The notes beneath the pieces were generated by a model. The model saw nothing but the letters and a program-made list of their open reading frames with translations, searched no databases and had not been told where the DNA came from. From an uncultured Flavobacteriia bacterium (GTDB lineage Bacteria > Bacteroidota > Bacteroidia > Flavobacteriales_D > Crocinitomicaceae): a DNA stretch of 14,496 nucleotides. The stretch spans positions 1 through 14,496 of the forward strand of contig CALJTX010000046.1 in assembly GCA_937975705.1 (NCBI GenBank), in the 5' to 3' direction. Below are positions 1 to 8,033 of this stretch, in pieces (position 1 is the first letter of the stretch; the number at the start of each line of letters is the position of its first letter). A program made the translations under genes and the position numbers.

Positions 1-589
1 TCCAGTCCCAAGCAGATGTAGAACTAAATACAGCGAAGAACACCAAAAATGTAGCACCTTTTTTATAGTTCTTGAAGTGAAGATCTGTACCACCTACTTT
101 GTCTTCTTCTAAAGAACGGTTTCTGAAACCTCTCCAGAACAAGAAGTAAGTTGTGAAATAAGCAAGCGTTCTGATCCAAAAGAAAATTTTATTCAGGTAG
201 GCAGCTTTGTGGCGAACTACTTCATCATGTGCTTGCACTTTTGGATCCATCCAAGAATAAATGTGCGCGCCATCAGCAAGTGTAATGATCAATAAAACTG
301 ATCCTAGGACAAGCATACCTACAGGCAAGAAACCTGCTACTGCTTCTATCACGCGCTTAACAGCCGCATACCAGCCTGTTTCAGTTGCATACTTAAGTGA
401 CAAAAAGAATAGGGCGCCTAAACCTAGGGCAAAGAAAAAGAACCCACTGATGAGGCCAGAAGCCATCAAACGAGTGAAGAAATGGTGGTCTGACGCACTG
501 AGCGCAACACCGATAATTGTAAGGAGCGCACCAAAGCCCATCAGGCCAAATGCTACGTTTTTCGCTTTTTTGGTGATTTGAAATTCCAT
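1..589 (-). CDS. actF: ActF, quinol-side membrane subunit of alternative complex III (partial, runs off left edge)
   Basis: The first 196 residues are present; the rest lies beyond base 1. The protein is strongly hydrophobic, with helices at about residues 11-32, 41-66, 84-105, 134-153 and from 178 onward. The segment ending S-A-W-D-W at the window edge, and the earlier A-D-G-A-H-I-Y-S-W-M-D, are typical of the ActF family. Family members are normally well over 400 residues with about ten helices, so roughly half is missing. In ACIII, ActF resembles ActC (NrfD/PsrC fold) and is one of the two large integral subunits that could handle quinol and protons. The ATG at 589-587 is 12 bp after the actE stop, so the gene is the last visible member of the operon. 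Oxidase genes often follow but cannot be seen here. Identification rests on both sequence and gene order. Confidence 0.93.
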   Translation of the reverse strand, partial: MEFQITKKAKNVAFGLMGFGALLTIIGVALSASDHHFFTRLMASGLISGFFFFALGLGALFFLSLKYATETGWYAAVKRVIEAVAGFLPVGMLVLGSVLLIITLADGAHIYSWMDPKVQAHDEVVRHKAAYLNKIFFWIRTLAYFTTYFLFWRGFRNRSLEEDKVGGTDLHFKNYKKGATFLVFFAVFSSTSAWDW

Positions 590-601
590 TGCTCTTCTTG
601 A

Positions 602-1333
602 TTAATTCGCGTTTGTGGTGTCTGAAACGGGCGCTGCAAGTGCTACACCAGTGGCGTCAAATTTGCCATAGTTAGCATCTTGTAGGCGGCGGATGTAATG
701 AATGATAGTCCAGATTTCTTTCTTATTCAAAATTGAACCGTGAGAACCCATCATCCCCTTACCGTAATAGATTGAGTAAAACATTTGACCTTCTGTTGCG
801 GCCAAACCAACGTAATTCGGAACACCTGCATATGCGCCGCTGGCAACCATTGGGCCATTTCCGTCGCCTTTTTCGCCATGGCAATGCTGACACATGGCTG
901 TAAAGAGTTCTTTTCCTTTGGTAATCACTGTTTCCGCATTGGCAACGTTGAGCAACAATGGGTTTTTGTCACCTGCAGCCAATGTGTACTCGTCAGTTGT
1001 TGTGTAGTCCCAACCATATAATCCGTGTGTTTCGCGGAAAGCAACATTTGGCTTACGGAAATAAGGCAACATCAATTTCACTTCCGATGAATCTGTACCA
1101 TAAAAAGGAATGGTATTGCGCGGTGGTGTCATGGCAGACAAACGACCTTTTAAACTGCCGTTGATTCTACCGCGAACTTCTCCGTAATCTACGTAAGTTT
1201 CAATACCTGGAGTGCGGTACATATCTGGGGCATATTCTAAACCTGGGCTGTCGGCATTAGACACGCAGGAGTTTAAAAGCAATGACATAGTCAAGGCTGC
1301 TCCACTAAATGCTGTGTAAACGATTTTTTTCAT
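602..1333 (-). CDS. actE: ActE, monoheme cytochrome c lipoprotein subunit of alternative complex III
   Basis: A 243-residue precursor. The N-terminus has two lysines, a hydrophobic core and a lipobox-like L-N-S-C with Cys23, so it should be exported by Sec, lipidated and anchored on the periplasmic face. One heme c motif, C-Q-H-C-H, lies at residues 148-152, followed by G-E-K-G-D-G-N-G, typical of class I cytochromes. A likely methionine ligand is in G-K-G-M-M-G at 191-196. Residues 30-120 are the family's heme-free N-terminal part. The C-terminal I-W-T-I-I-H-Y-I-R-R-L-Q is the usual last helix of a cytochrome c fold. In ACIII, ActE is expected to sit near the electron exit and pass electrons towards the oxidase or a soluble carrier. 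It lies 12 bp from both actD and actF, so it is certainly cotranscribed. Length and order match other Bacteroidota act operons. Confidence 0.95.
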   Translation of the reverse strand: MKKIVYTAFSGAALTMSLLLNSCVSNADSPGLEYAPDMYRTPGIETYVDYGEVRGRINGSLKGRLSAMTPPRNTIPFYGTDSSEVKLMLPYFRKPNVAFRETHGLYGWDYTTTDEYTLAAGDKNPLLLNVANAETVITKGKELFTAMCQHCHGEKGDGNGPMVASGAYAGVPNYVGLAATEGQMFYSIYYGKGMMGSHGSILNKKEIWTIIHYIRRLQDANYGKFDATGVALAAPVSDTTNAN

Positions 1334-1345
1334 GTGGCCCTGTAC

Positions 1346-1882
1346 TTATTTAATTTCTTTTTTATCCAATTCGAGGTAGCCGATTTCTTGCAACATGCCG
1401 TCTAGCTCTGCCTCAGTTACTTTTTGGTTTTCGCTCAAGCGGATTTCCATCACGAATTTGTCGTCGGTTGTGCGCGGATCAGGATTTTGAGCCGGCATAC
1501 CTGGCAACGTTTTGTTGCGAAGTAAGTAGGTGATAGCCATTCCGTGCGCAGCACACATTACTGTAAACTCAAAGCTGATTGGAACAAACGCCAACATGTT
1601 TTCTAGATAAGAAAAGTTCGGCTTACCACCAATATTCATTGGCCAGTCAACAATCATGAAAAAACGCATTCCAACAGTAGCAAGCGTAAGACCAGTAAGA
1701 CCATAAAGGAAGGCCATGATGCCTAGGCGGGTGTTTTTGACACCGATAATTGGGTCAATACCGTGGATAGGGAACGGAGAAAAAACTTCTGAAATTTTAA
1801 TCCCATTTGCGACGAGCTTCTTAGCACTGTTTTTCAGTACTTCATCGTCATCATACATTACGTATAGAACTTTATCTGACAT
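1346..1882 (-). CDS. actD: ActD, DUF3341 membrane subunit of alternative complex III
   Basis: A 178-residue protein of the DUF3341 family. It starts with a soluble segment (about 1-50) containing the family's pattern of a Y-D-D-D-E motif and F-S-P-F-P-I-H-G-I-D at 34-43. Two transmembrane helices follow, at about 52-77 and 94-121, with the loop W-P-M-N-I-G-G-K-P between them, and then a soluble tail ending L-D-K-K-E-I-K. There are no heme or iron-sulfur motifs, so the role is structural or in proton or subunit coupling rather than electron transfer. Both termini are expected in the cytoplasm. It lies 9 bp downstream of actC and 12 bp upstream of actE. The first ATG gives the family length. 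Function is known only through membership of the complex. Confidence 0.93.
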   Translation of the reverse strand: MSDKVLYVMYDDDEVLKNSAKKLVANGIKISEVFSPFPIHGIDPIIGVKNTRLGIMAFLYGLTGLTLATVGMRFFMIVDWPMNIGGKPNFSYLENMLAFVPISFEFTVMCAAHGMAITYLLRNKTLPGMPAQNPDPRTTDDKFVMEIRLSENQKVTEAELDGMLQEIGYLELDKKEIK

Positions 1883-1891
1883 AGCCTTTGC

Positions 1892-3280
1892 TTAATGATG
1901 TTTGTGATAATCTGGAGACTCTTTGTAAGATTGACCTGAACCTTTCAAAATTGTTTTGACTTCATTGAGTGCTAGAACTGGGAAGAAACGAGCAAACAAA
2001 AGGAAGAATACAAAGAATAAACCAATTGTGCCAATGTATACTGCGATATCGATGTGGCTTGGGAAGTGCATGCTCCAAGCTGCAGGAATATAATCGCGGT
2101 GAATTGAAGTAACGATGATCACGTAACGCTCAAACCACATACCAATGTTCACGACAATCGAAATAAAGAAAGTGAACAACAAGCTGCGACGCAGTGGTCG
2201 GAACCACATAAGCTGTGGAGAAACCACGTTGCATGTCATCATAGACCAATATGCCCACCAGTAAGGTCCGGTTGCACGGTTGATAAATGCATATGATTCA
2301 TATTCTACACCTGAGTACCAAGAGATAAAAAGTTCGGTGATGTAGGCAGTACCTACAATTGAACCCGTTACCATGATTACGATGTTCATGTATTCAACGT
2401 GCTTGGTATGGATGTAAGCCTCTAAGCCCATTGCCTTGCGCATGATAAGCAAAAGCGTTTGTACCATCGCAAAGCCAGAGAATACCGCACCTGCTACGAA
2501 GTATGGTGGGAAGATGGTAGTGTGCCATCCTGGAATTACAGAAGTAGCAAAGTCAAAAGATACAATGGAGTGAACAGAGAATACAAGTGGTGTTGCCAAA
2601 CCGGCTAATACCAATGAAACCAATTCAAAGCGATTCCAGTGCTTGGCGCGGCCAGACCAACCAAAAGAAAGGATGCTGTACATCTTTTTGGCAAGTGGCT
2701 TTTTAGCGCGGTCGCGGATGGTAGCGAAATCAGGAATGAGTCCGATGTACCAGAAAACGAGTGAAACCGAAAGGTAAGTTGAAATCGCAAAAACGTCCCA
2801 AAGTAATGGAGAGTTGAAGTTGACCCATAACGAACCGAACTGGTTAGGAATTGGCATTACCCAGTAACCTACCCATAAGCGCCCCATGTGAATCAGTGGG
2901 AACGTACCCGCCATGAATACCGCAAAGATGGTCATGGCTTCCGCAGAACGGTTGATCGCCATACGCCATTTTTGGCGGAATAAGAGAAGTACTGCTGAGA
3001 TGAGTGTTCCGGCGTGTCCGATACCTACCCACCAAACGAAGTTAGTGATATCCCAGGCCCAACCAATGGTTTTGTTTAGACCCCAAACACCGATTCCGGT
3101 GCCGAGTAAGTACATGATGCTTCCTACACCGTAAAGACCGATAACGAGGGCAATCCCGAAAAGGATATACCACATTTTAGGTGCTTTGTCCTCAATCGGA
3201 CGACAAACATCTTCTGTTACATCATGATAGGTTTTGTGACCTAAAATGAGGGGCTCTCTGATTGCTGCTTCCTTTTGCAT
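1892..3280 (-). CDS. actC: ActC, NrfD/PsrC-like quinol-interacting membrane subunit of alternative complex III
   Basis: A 462-residue polytopic protein of the NrfD (polysulfide reductase NrfD-like) family. About ten helices can be placed near residues 36-62, 81-101, 113-133, 159-183, 219-242, 258-280, 298-323, 340-360, 366-391 and 410-434. Family landmarks include W-W-V-G-I-G-H-A-G at 83-91, F-P-L-I-H-M-G-R at 127-134, S-V-H-S-I-V-S-F-D at 235-243 and W-F-E-R-Y at 382-386. The conserved histidines and acids in these helices are the expected quinol-site and proton-path residues; I infer this from the family and cannot show it here. It follows actB by 24 bp and precedes actD by 9 bp. In ACIII it packs against the iron-sulfur part of ActB, so quinol oxidation most likely takes place here. 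The protein looks intact. Confidence 0.95.
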   Translation of the reverse strand: MQKEAAIREPLILGHKTYHDVTEDVCRPIEDKAPKMWYILFGIALVIGLYGVGSIMYLLGTGIGVWGLNKTIGWAWDITNFVWWVGIGHAGTLISAVLLLFRQKWRMAINRSAEAMTIFAVFMAGTFPLIHMGRLWVGYWVMPIPNQFGSLWVNFNSPLLWDVFAISTYLSVSLVFWYIGLIPDFATIRDRAKKPLAKKMYSILSFGWSGRAKHWNRFELVSLVLAGLATPLVFSVHSIVSFDFATSVIPGWHTTIFPPYFVAGAVFSGFAMVQTLLLIMRKAMGLEAYIHTKHVEYMNIVIMVTGSIVGTAYITELFISWYSGVEYESYAFINRATGPYWWAYWSMMTCNVVSPQLMWFRPLRRSLLFTFFISIVVNIGMWFERYVIIVTSIHRDYIPAAWSMHFPSHIDIAVYIGTIGLFFVFFLLFARFFPVLALNEVKTILKGSGQSYKESPDYHKHH

Positions 3281-3304
3281 TGCAGTAGTTTAATTGAATA
3301 ATAA

Positions 3305-6300
3305 TTAATGATGAGCTTTTTCAGCTACTTGAATATGATCGAGCAAGGAGTTGTCTTCGTTGCGCACTTTGACTTGGTACCAAACGTTTGGCTTCACACC
3401 TACTTCTTCGAGTGCTTGGTAGGCACGGATGCCTTCAGATTTCTCGCGGATCATAGATTTGAGGTCGTTCCAGTCTCCAACAACGATAGCGTTGGTAGGA
3501 CAAGCATCTGAACAAGCTGTTGCGAACTCGCCATCGGCAATTACGCGCGCTTCTTTCTTGGCAACCAATTTGGTCGCTTGGATGCGTTGTACACAAAGTG
3601 AACATTTTTCCATGACACCACGTGTACGCACGGTAACGTCTGGGTTGAGGACCATACGGCCGAGGTCGTCTTGCGCCGGGTTCACTTCAGTAAACTTCTT
3701 GTAAGAAGGGTAGTTGAACCAGTTGAAACGACGTACTTTATATGGACAGTTGTTGGCGCAGTAACGGGTACCGATACAGCGGTTATAAGCCATTTGGTTG
3801 AGACCTTCATTGGAGTGCGTTGTTGCAGCTACCGGACAAACTGTCTCACATGGTGCGTGGTTACAGTGATGACACATCAAAGGCATGTGCACTACACTTG
3901 GGTTGAGCGCAGGAACCTCTGCAGCGTCATAGCTGAATGTTTCTTTGTCTGCCTTTGTACCAACTGCAGCTTCTTCATCAGAAGCAAAGTAGCGGTCAAT
4001 GCGCAACCAGTGCATTTCACGACCACGACGAACTTCGTCTTTTCCTACTACAGGAACGTTGTTCTCGGACTGACAAGCAATAAGGCAAGAACCACAACCG
4101 ATACAAGAAGAAAGATCAATTGAGATACCCCAACGGTGACCGATTTTCTCGACAGGGTGAGCAGCCCAAAGGTCGAATTCCGACATTGGCGCTTCTTCAT
4201 GGTTGCCATGTTTGTCAAGCCTTTGTAAGGTGTGCGGTTCGTTGAACGCTTCCTTTTCTTTGTTCTTGAAGATAGAAAGGGTGGTTTCACGAACAATGGA
4301 GTTGCGGCCCATTACCGTGTGATGAATTTGCGTAGCAGCAATAGGATATGTGCCTTCTGCAGCACTGATTTTTGCAGCAGCGCTATAAACCATAGTTGCT
4401 CCGGTAGCTACCATTCCAAATACATTGGCACCAATTGGAGTTGGTTTGCCATCTGCAGTTTGAACGTGTCCGCCGTATTCTTTGGTTTGGAAGGCTGCCT
4501 TACCGATGTTTTCACCGTTGGCACCACGACCGTAACCCAAAGCAATACCAATAGTTTTTGGCGCTTGACCTGGCAGTGGATATACTGGAAGTGTTACTGA
4601 TTTTCCGTTGACGGAAACTGTTGCTAAATTCAAGCCATGTTCTTGGTCGTAAGTAGTAGCGTATTTGCCCTCCATTTCGACTGGATTCATGGTGATGTAG
4701 TTATCCCAGGTTACTTTGGTAACTGGATCTGGCATTTCTTGCAACCAAGGGTTGTTGGCGAAGGCACCGTTACCGATAGCAGCTTTTTGGTAGAATACTA
4801 CTTCTGTGTCAGCAGACTTTGGTAAGTCTTTAACTGGCGCAGCTGTAAAGCTAAGGGCAGCTGGCACTAATGGTAGTGCAACACAGCTATTGTGGGTAAG
4901 GTAATTGAAGTCGCCAGTTGGGTTCATGGCAGCAAATGTAGCCTTGATGTAGTCGTAAGCTACAGCGGAGTCTTGACCACCGCGTGTTGCAGCTCCGTTC
5001 CAAACAAGCAATGATTCTAAAGCACTTGCTGTATTGTGCAACGGACGAATAGTTGGCTGACCAATTGCATATTCTGAAGCTTTCGCTTGATGATCTGCCC
5101 AATTTTCCAATTGGTGGTGATCAGGACAAACAAAAGTACAGTTACTTGCTGTTTCGTCTTCGAAAGCAGAGATGGCAACTGATGTTTTAATTGATTTCAA
5201 TCCTTTTGCAAAAGCAGCACCATTTGGCAAGCTGTACACAGGATTGACACCCATCATGATGAGCACATCTGGACCTTTGCCTGCAGCAACATTAGCTGCT
5301 AACTTGAGTGCTTTTGCATCTTCTGATTGGTGAAGGTTGATGGTGTTGGCTAAATCGATGGTTGAGCCGTATGCACCTAAAAGGTTGTTGAGTTCGTTAG
5401 CAAGTTGCTGGACACCGATATGGTTTGAACCTGCAACAACTAATGAGGATTGTTTAGATTTTTTGAGCGCTGCTACTGCTTTGTCTGCAGCTGCTTTCCA
5501 AGAGCCACCTGTAGCCGCTTTACCTTGAACTGCTTTGATCATGTAAGAAAGCACAGCTGCTTCTTCAGATGGTTTGATCATGCTGCGCACATCTGCATTT
5601 GAACCTGTAACAGTGAGTACAGACTCAAACTGGAAGTGCTTAGACATCCACTCCCCTTCTGGGTTGCGGGTTGCGCCGTATTGTACAGCGAATTCAGTTG
5701 GCAACAACCAAGTGCTTAAGAAGTCTGCACCGACAGAAACAATTGTTTTTGCCTTTGAGAAGTCATAACCTGGAATGATGCGCGCACCAAAGTTCAATAA
5801 ATTCGCTTCACGCATACCAGCGTAAGAAATAGCATCGTATTGGATGTGTTCGAATTTGGATTCGCCTTCGCCATTGAATTTAACTGCCATTTCAGCGATT
5901 GCACGCTTGATAGATGGAGAGATTACTGTATTAGAAAGTAACGTAACCTTACCAGCATTTTTAAGCGCCTCTTTGATGCCGTCATCTACGGCTCCCCAAG
6001 TAGTTTTGGAACCTTTGTATAACGGTTGGGTCAGGCGAGCGGAATCATAGAGACCAAGAACAGATGCAATGATTTGTGGATTGGTTCCGCCTTTGGTAAA
6101 GCCAAAGTCTTTGTTTCCTTTGATGAAAATCGGACGACCTTCGCGCGTTTTAACCATGATGCTCGCATATGAAGCGCCATCATAATAAGTGCTCGCATAC
6201 CAAGTTGGCATACCAGGTGTTACGTTTTCTGGTTTGACCGCGTAAGGAACTACTTTCGTTACAGGAGCCTCACAAGCTGCTAAAGTAGCTGCTGCAACAG

Positions 6301-6478
6301 AGAAACCTAAGAATTTCAAGAAGTCGCGACGAGCTGTAGAAGACTCTGCAAGATTTTCATCTGCCAAGAAATCTTCAACGCTTTGTTGGCTTGGAAATTC
6401 TTGATCTTTGTGCTTGATGAACTCAGGTGTTTGCTTGAGTTCGTCAATACCTTTCCAATATTTTTTTGACATTTCCAT
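3305..6478 (-). CDS. actB: ActB, iron-sulfur subunit with molybdopterin-oxidoreductase-like domain, Tat-exported lipoprotein
   Basis: A 1057-residue protein with the standard two-part ActB layout. The N-terminus carries a twin-arginine signal, A-R-R-D-F-L-K-F-L-G at 49-58, followed by a lipobox T-L-A-A-C with Cys69, so it should be folded with its clusters, exported by Tat and lipid-anchored. Residues about 80-770 resemble the molybdopterin oxidoreductase fold; in characterised ACIII this domain binds no molybdenum cofactor. The C-terminal part (about 780-1010) holds four cluster motifs: C792-C795-C798-C802, C869-C872-C877-C881, C901-T904-C907-C911 and C959-C962 with C989-C993. The T904 substitution in the third motif fits the single [3Fe-4S] cluster known for ACIII. 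The role is transfer of electrons from quinol to the ActA/ActE hemes. The first ATG (6478) is used here; a second one two codons on is equally possible. It lies 33 bp after actA. Confidence 0.96.
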   Translation of the reverse strand: MEMSKKYWKGIDELKQTPEFIKHKDQEFPSQQSVEDFLADENLAESSTARRDFLKFLGFSVAAATLAACEAPVTKVVPYAVKPENVTPGMPTWYASTYYDGASYASIMVKTREGRPIFIKGNKDFGFTKGGTNPQIIASVLGLYDSARLTQPLYKGSKTTWGAVDDGIKEALKNAGKVTLLSNTVISPSIKRAIAEMAVKFNGEGESKFEHIQYDAISYAGMREANLLNFGARIIPGYDFSKAKTIVSVGADFLSTWLLPTEFAVQYGATRNPEGEWMSKHFQFESVLTVTGSNADVRSMIKPSEEAAVLSYMIKAVQGKAATGGSWKAAADKAVAALKKSKQSSLVVAGSNHIGVQQLANELNNLLGAYGSTIDLANTINLHQSEDAKALKLAANVAAGKGPDVLIMMGVNPVYSLPNGAAFAKGLKSIKTSVAISAFEDETASNCTFVCPDHHQLENWADHQAKASEYAIGQPTIRPLHNTASALESLLVWNGAATRGGQDSAVAYDYIKATFAAMNPTGDFNYLTHNSCVALPLVPAALSFTAAPVKDLPKSADTEVVFYQKAAIGNGAFANNPWLQEMPDPVTKVTWDNYITMNPVEMEGKYATTYDQEHGLNLATVSVNGKSVTLPVYPLPGQAPKTIGIALGYGRGANGENIGKAAFQTKEYGGHVQTADGKPTPIGANVFGMVATGATMVYSAAAKISAAEGTYPIAATQIHHTVMGRNSIVRETTLSIFKNKEKEAFNEPHTLQRLDKHGNHEEAPMSEFDLWAAHPVEKIGHRWGISIDLSSCIGCGSCLIACQSENNVPVVGKDEVRRGREMHWLRIDRYFASDEEAAVGTKADKETFSYDAAEVPALNPSVVHMPLMCHHCNHAPCETVCPVAATTHSNEGLNQMAYNRCIGTRYCANNCPYKVRRFNWFNYPSYKKFTEVNPAQDDLGRMVLNPDVTVRTRGVMEKCSLCVQRIQATKLVAKKEARVIADGEFATACSDACPTNAIVVGDWNDLKSMIREKSEGIRAYQALEEVGVKPNVWYQVKVRNEDNSLLDHIQVAEKAHH

Positions 6479-6511
6479 GGTCTTATTTCGACAAGTATGG
6501 TTATTACTTAA

Positions 6512-7849
6512 TTAATAGTGGCATTTTGCACATTCCCAACCGCCAAGTTCGTTGACAGTTACTTTACCGTCGTCATTGAGGTATTGTGCGTAAAGTTTAG
6601 GATCTTTTTTGAGGCGACGGTGAATTTCATCGTAGTAAGCGTTTTTGCCGTTTCCGATAGCGACGTCTTTTTTACCGTGACACTCAATACACCATCCCAT
6701 TGTGAGGGTTTTGCGCGTAAGCTTGATGTTGCCTTCAATTTTGTTGAGTTCTTCGACTGGCTGAACTTTAACGGTCTCAACCTGTTGGGTCATGTCGCCG
6801 TGGCATTGCTTACAATCTAGGCCACCCACAACAACGTGCTGAGAGTGATTGAAGTAAACGTGCTCTGGCAAGACGTGCACTTTATTCCAAACGATTGGTT
6901 TGGTTTTGCCCGTGTATTTCATGCCTTCTTTGTCCCAACCTGCAGCAGCATAGATTTTCTTGATCTGGCCTTCAAAAGGCTTGCCTGCACCATCGATTTG
7001 TTTGTGACAGTTCATACAAACGTTTACTGACGGAATGCTTGCAGATTTAGATTTAGTAACGGTGTTGTGACAGTATTTACAGTCGATTCCGTTGATGCCA
7101 GCGTGTTGGCTGTGTGGGAATGCGATGGGTTGAGAAGGTTGGTAACCTTCCATAATGTTGATAGAGTACAAAGATTGGAACAACGCTACGATAATAGAAA
7201 TAACGACAACCAACGTGGTTAAACCAACTTGCAAACGGTATTTCCAAGCCAAAGCGCGGAGCTCTTCGCCGTAAGTCATTTTTTCTGCCTCAGCTTCGTC
7301 GTCTGAAGTAGCGATTTTGAGCTGGCGACGTACACCGCCAACAGCCATAATGATGACAACAAAAATAACGCCCATAATGAGCCAAATCCAGGTATTGGAT
7401 TCTTCTTCAACTGGTGTTTGCGTGGTAGGGTCACCAGGGTTTTGGGTTTTAGGGTCGCCACCTGCACCAGGTTCAGGCTGCGCGTCTACCCAGTCAAGGA
7501 TAGCGTCGATGTCTTCTTTTTTGAGATCTGGGAACGCAGACATGGCCGTTGGAGACCATTTAGAAACTTCAGCAGCATACGGATCGTTGGCTACTGCAGT
7601 TTGCCAGTTGTTTACCCATTGGTAGATGCTACCATCTTTGGCACCGCCTGCAGCCCACTTTGCTCTGGCACCCGCTAATTTTGGGCCAGTGGAGTTCTTG
7701 TGGGGCATGTGACAGGTGGCACATTTGGCTTTAAATAGCCCTTCGCCTTGCGCTGAAGCAAAATTTGAAAATGCAGCAAAGCTGAAAATTAGTGCGGCAA
7801 AAGCCAAGGATTTGATGCGCTTAAGCGACTGAATGTTAGATATTTCCAT
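6512..7849 (-). CDS. actA: ActA, multiheme cytochrome c subunit of alternative complex III with N-terminal monoheme domain
   Basis: A 445-residue first gene of the operon. A signal-like segment at about 14-33 ends A-S-A-Q. A small cytochrome c domain follows, with C-A-T-C-H at 43-47 and a possible Met ligand at 103. After a proline/threonine/glutamate-rich linker (about 123-151) comes a helix at 153-171, a charged 35-residue cytoplasmic loop and a second helix at 207-227. The C-terminal periplasmic domain has five further heme motifs: C257-K-Y-C-H261, C278-M-N-C-H282, C346-K-Q-C-H350, C387-I-E-C-H391 and C440-A-K-C-H444. The last ends one residue before the stop. That makes six hemes in total, of which the C-terminal five match the classical pentaheme ActA. 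The role is electron conduction from the ActB clusters towards ActE and the oxidase. The ATG at 7849 is the only start that keeps the full signal segment. Confidence 0.94.
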   Translation of the reverse strand: MEISNIQSLKRIKSLAFAALIFSFAAFSNFASAQGEGLFKAKCATCHMPHKNSTGPKLAGARAKWAAGGAKDGSIYQWVNNWQTAVANDPYAAEVSKWSPTAMSAFPDLKKEDIDAILDWVDAQPEPGAGGDPKTQNPGDPTTQTPVEEESNTWIWLIMGVIFVVIIMAVGGVRRQLKIATSDDEAEAEKMTYGEELRALAWKYRLQVGLTTLVVVISIIVALFQSLYSINIMEGYQPSQPIAFPHSQHAGINGIDCKYCHNTVTKSKSASIPSVNVCMNCHKQIDGAGKPFEGQIKKIYAAAGWDKEGMKYTGKTKPIVWNKVHVLPEHVYFNHSQHVVVGGLDCKQCHGDMTQQVETVKVQPVEELNKIEGNIKLTRKTLTMGWCIECHGKKDVAIGNGKNAYYDEIHRRLKKDPKLYAQYLNDDGKVTVNELGGWECAKCHY

Positions 7850-7880
7850 GTAAAAAATTACTAATTCACTCTTTAAAATT

Positions 7881-7900
7881 GGGCGGAAAGACCGCTTTTT
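7881..7900. other. Small stem-loop in the actA leader region
   Basis: GCGG (7883-7886) and CCGC (7892-7895) form a 4-bp GC stem with a 5-nt loop, extended by two G-U wobbles on the plus strand. It is followed by T5 on the plus strand and preceded by A5 on the minus strand. It lies about 30 bp upstream of the actA start, so it would sit in the operon's 5' leader. It could be a weak plus-strand terminator or a leader stem that protects the mRNA; the short stem makes either reading tentative. Confidence 0.3.
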
Positions 7901-7908
7901 ATCGGCAG

Positions 7909-7916
7909 CAAAAATA
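7909..7916 (-). promoter_or_regulatory. Candidate -7 element of the act operon promoter
   Basis: On the minus strand the sequence TATTTTTG matches the Bacteroidota -7 consensus TAnnTTTG exactly, about 60 bp upstream of the actA ATG. No TTTG is found at the usual 19-21 nt further upstream, so the -33 half is poor. Some promoter must lie in this divergent region because the operon starts here, but this exact site is only a candidate. Confidence 0.35.
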
Positions 7917-7997
7917 AAGCAAACAAGGCAGTTTATGACATTTTGATGACAAAAAATGGGTTGTTAGCAGTAATTTAAAATGAATCTAAATAAGGGT

Positions 7998-8028
7998 TTT
8001 GTTTTGCCGAAATTTCTGATTTACTTTG
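7998..8028 (+). promoter_or_regulatory. Bacteroidota-type promoter of the SPOR-domain gene
   Basis: A -33 TTTG at 7998-8001, a 19-nt spacer and TTACTTTG at 8021-8028, which has one mismatch to the TAnnTTTG -7 consensus. The -7 box ends only 5 bp before the ATG at 8034, which implies a leaderless or nearly leaderless transcript. The site also argues against the in-frame upstream ATG at 7980, because that start would lie before the promoter. Confidence 0.5.
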
Positions 8029-8033
8029 CAAGT

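Noticed and set aside
261..581. A 106-codon plus-strand frame opposite actF.
   Set aside because: It is antisense to a clearly conserved ActF N-terminus and is rich in Lys, Pro and Ala without a domain pattern.
3671..4123. A 150-codon open frame on the plus strand inside actB, with several smaller ones in 2900-7700.
   Set aside because: These are antisense to strongly conserved act genes, have no recognisable domains and have unnatural composition (many Cys, Val and Thr). They are shadows of the real coding frames.
3305..6478. ActB as an active molybdenum enzyme.
   Set aside because: Gene order and the four-cluster C-terminal domain identify it as ActB, whose molybdopterin-like domain is known to lack the cofactor.
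7980..8033. Upstream ATG at 7980 as the start of the SPOR-domain gene.
   Set aside because: It would add 18 residues before a clean signal peptide and would lie upstream of a good promoter.
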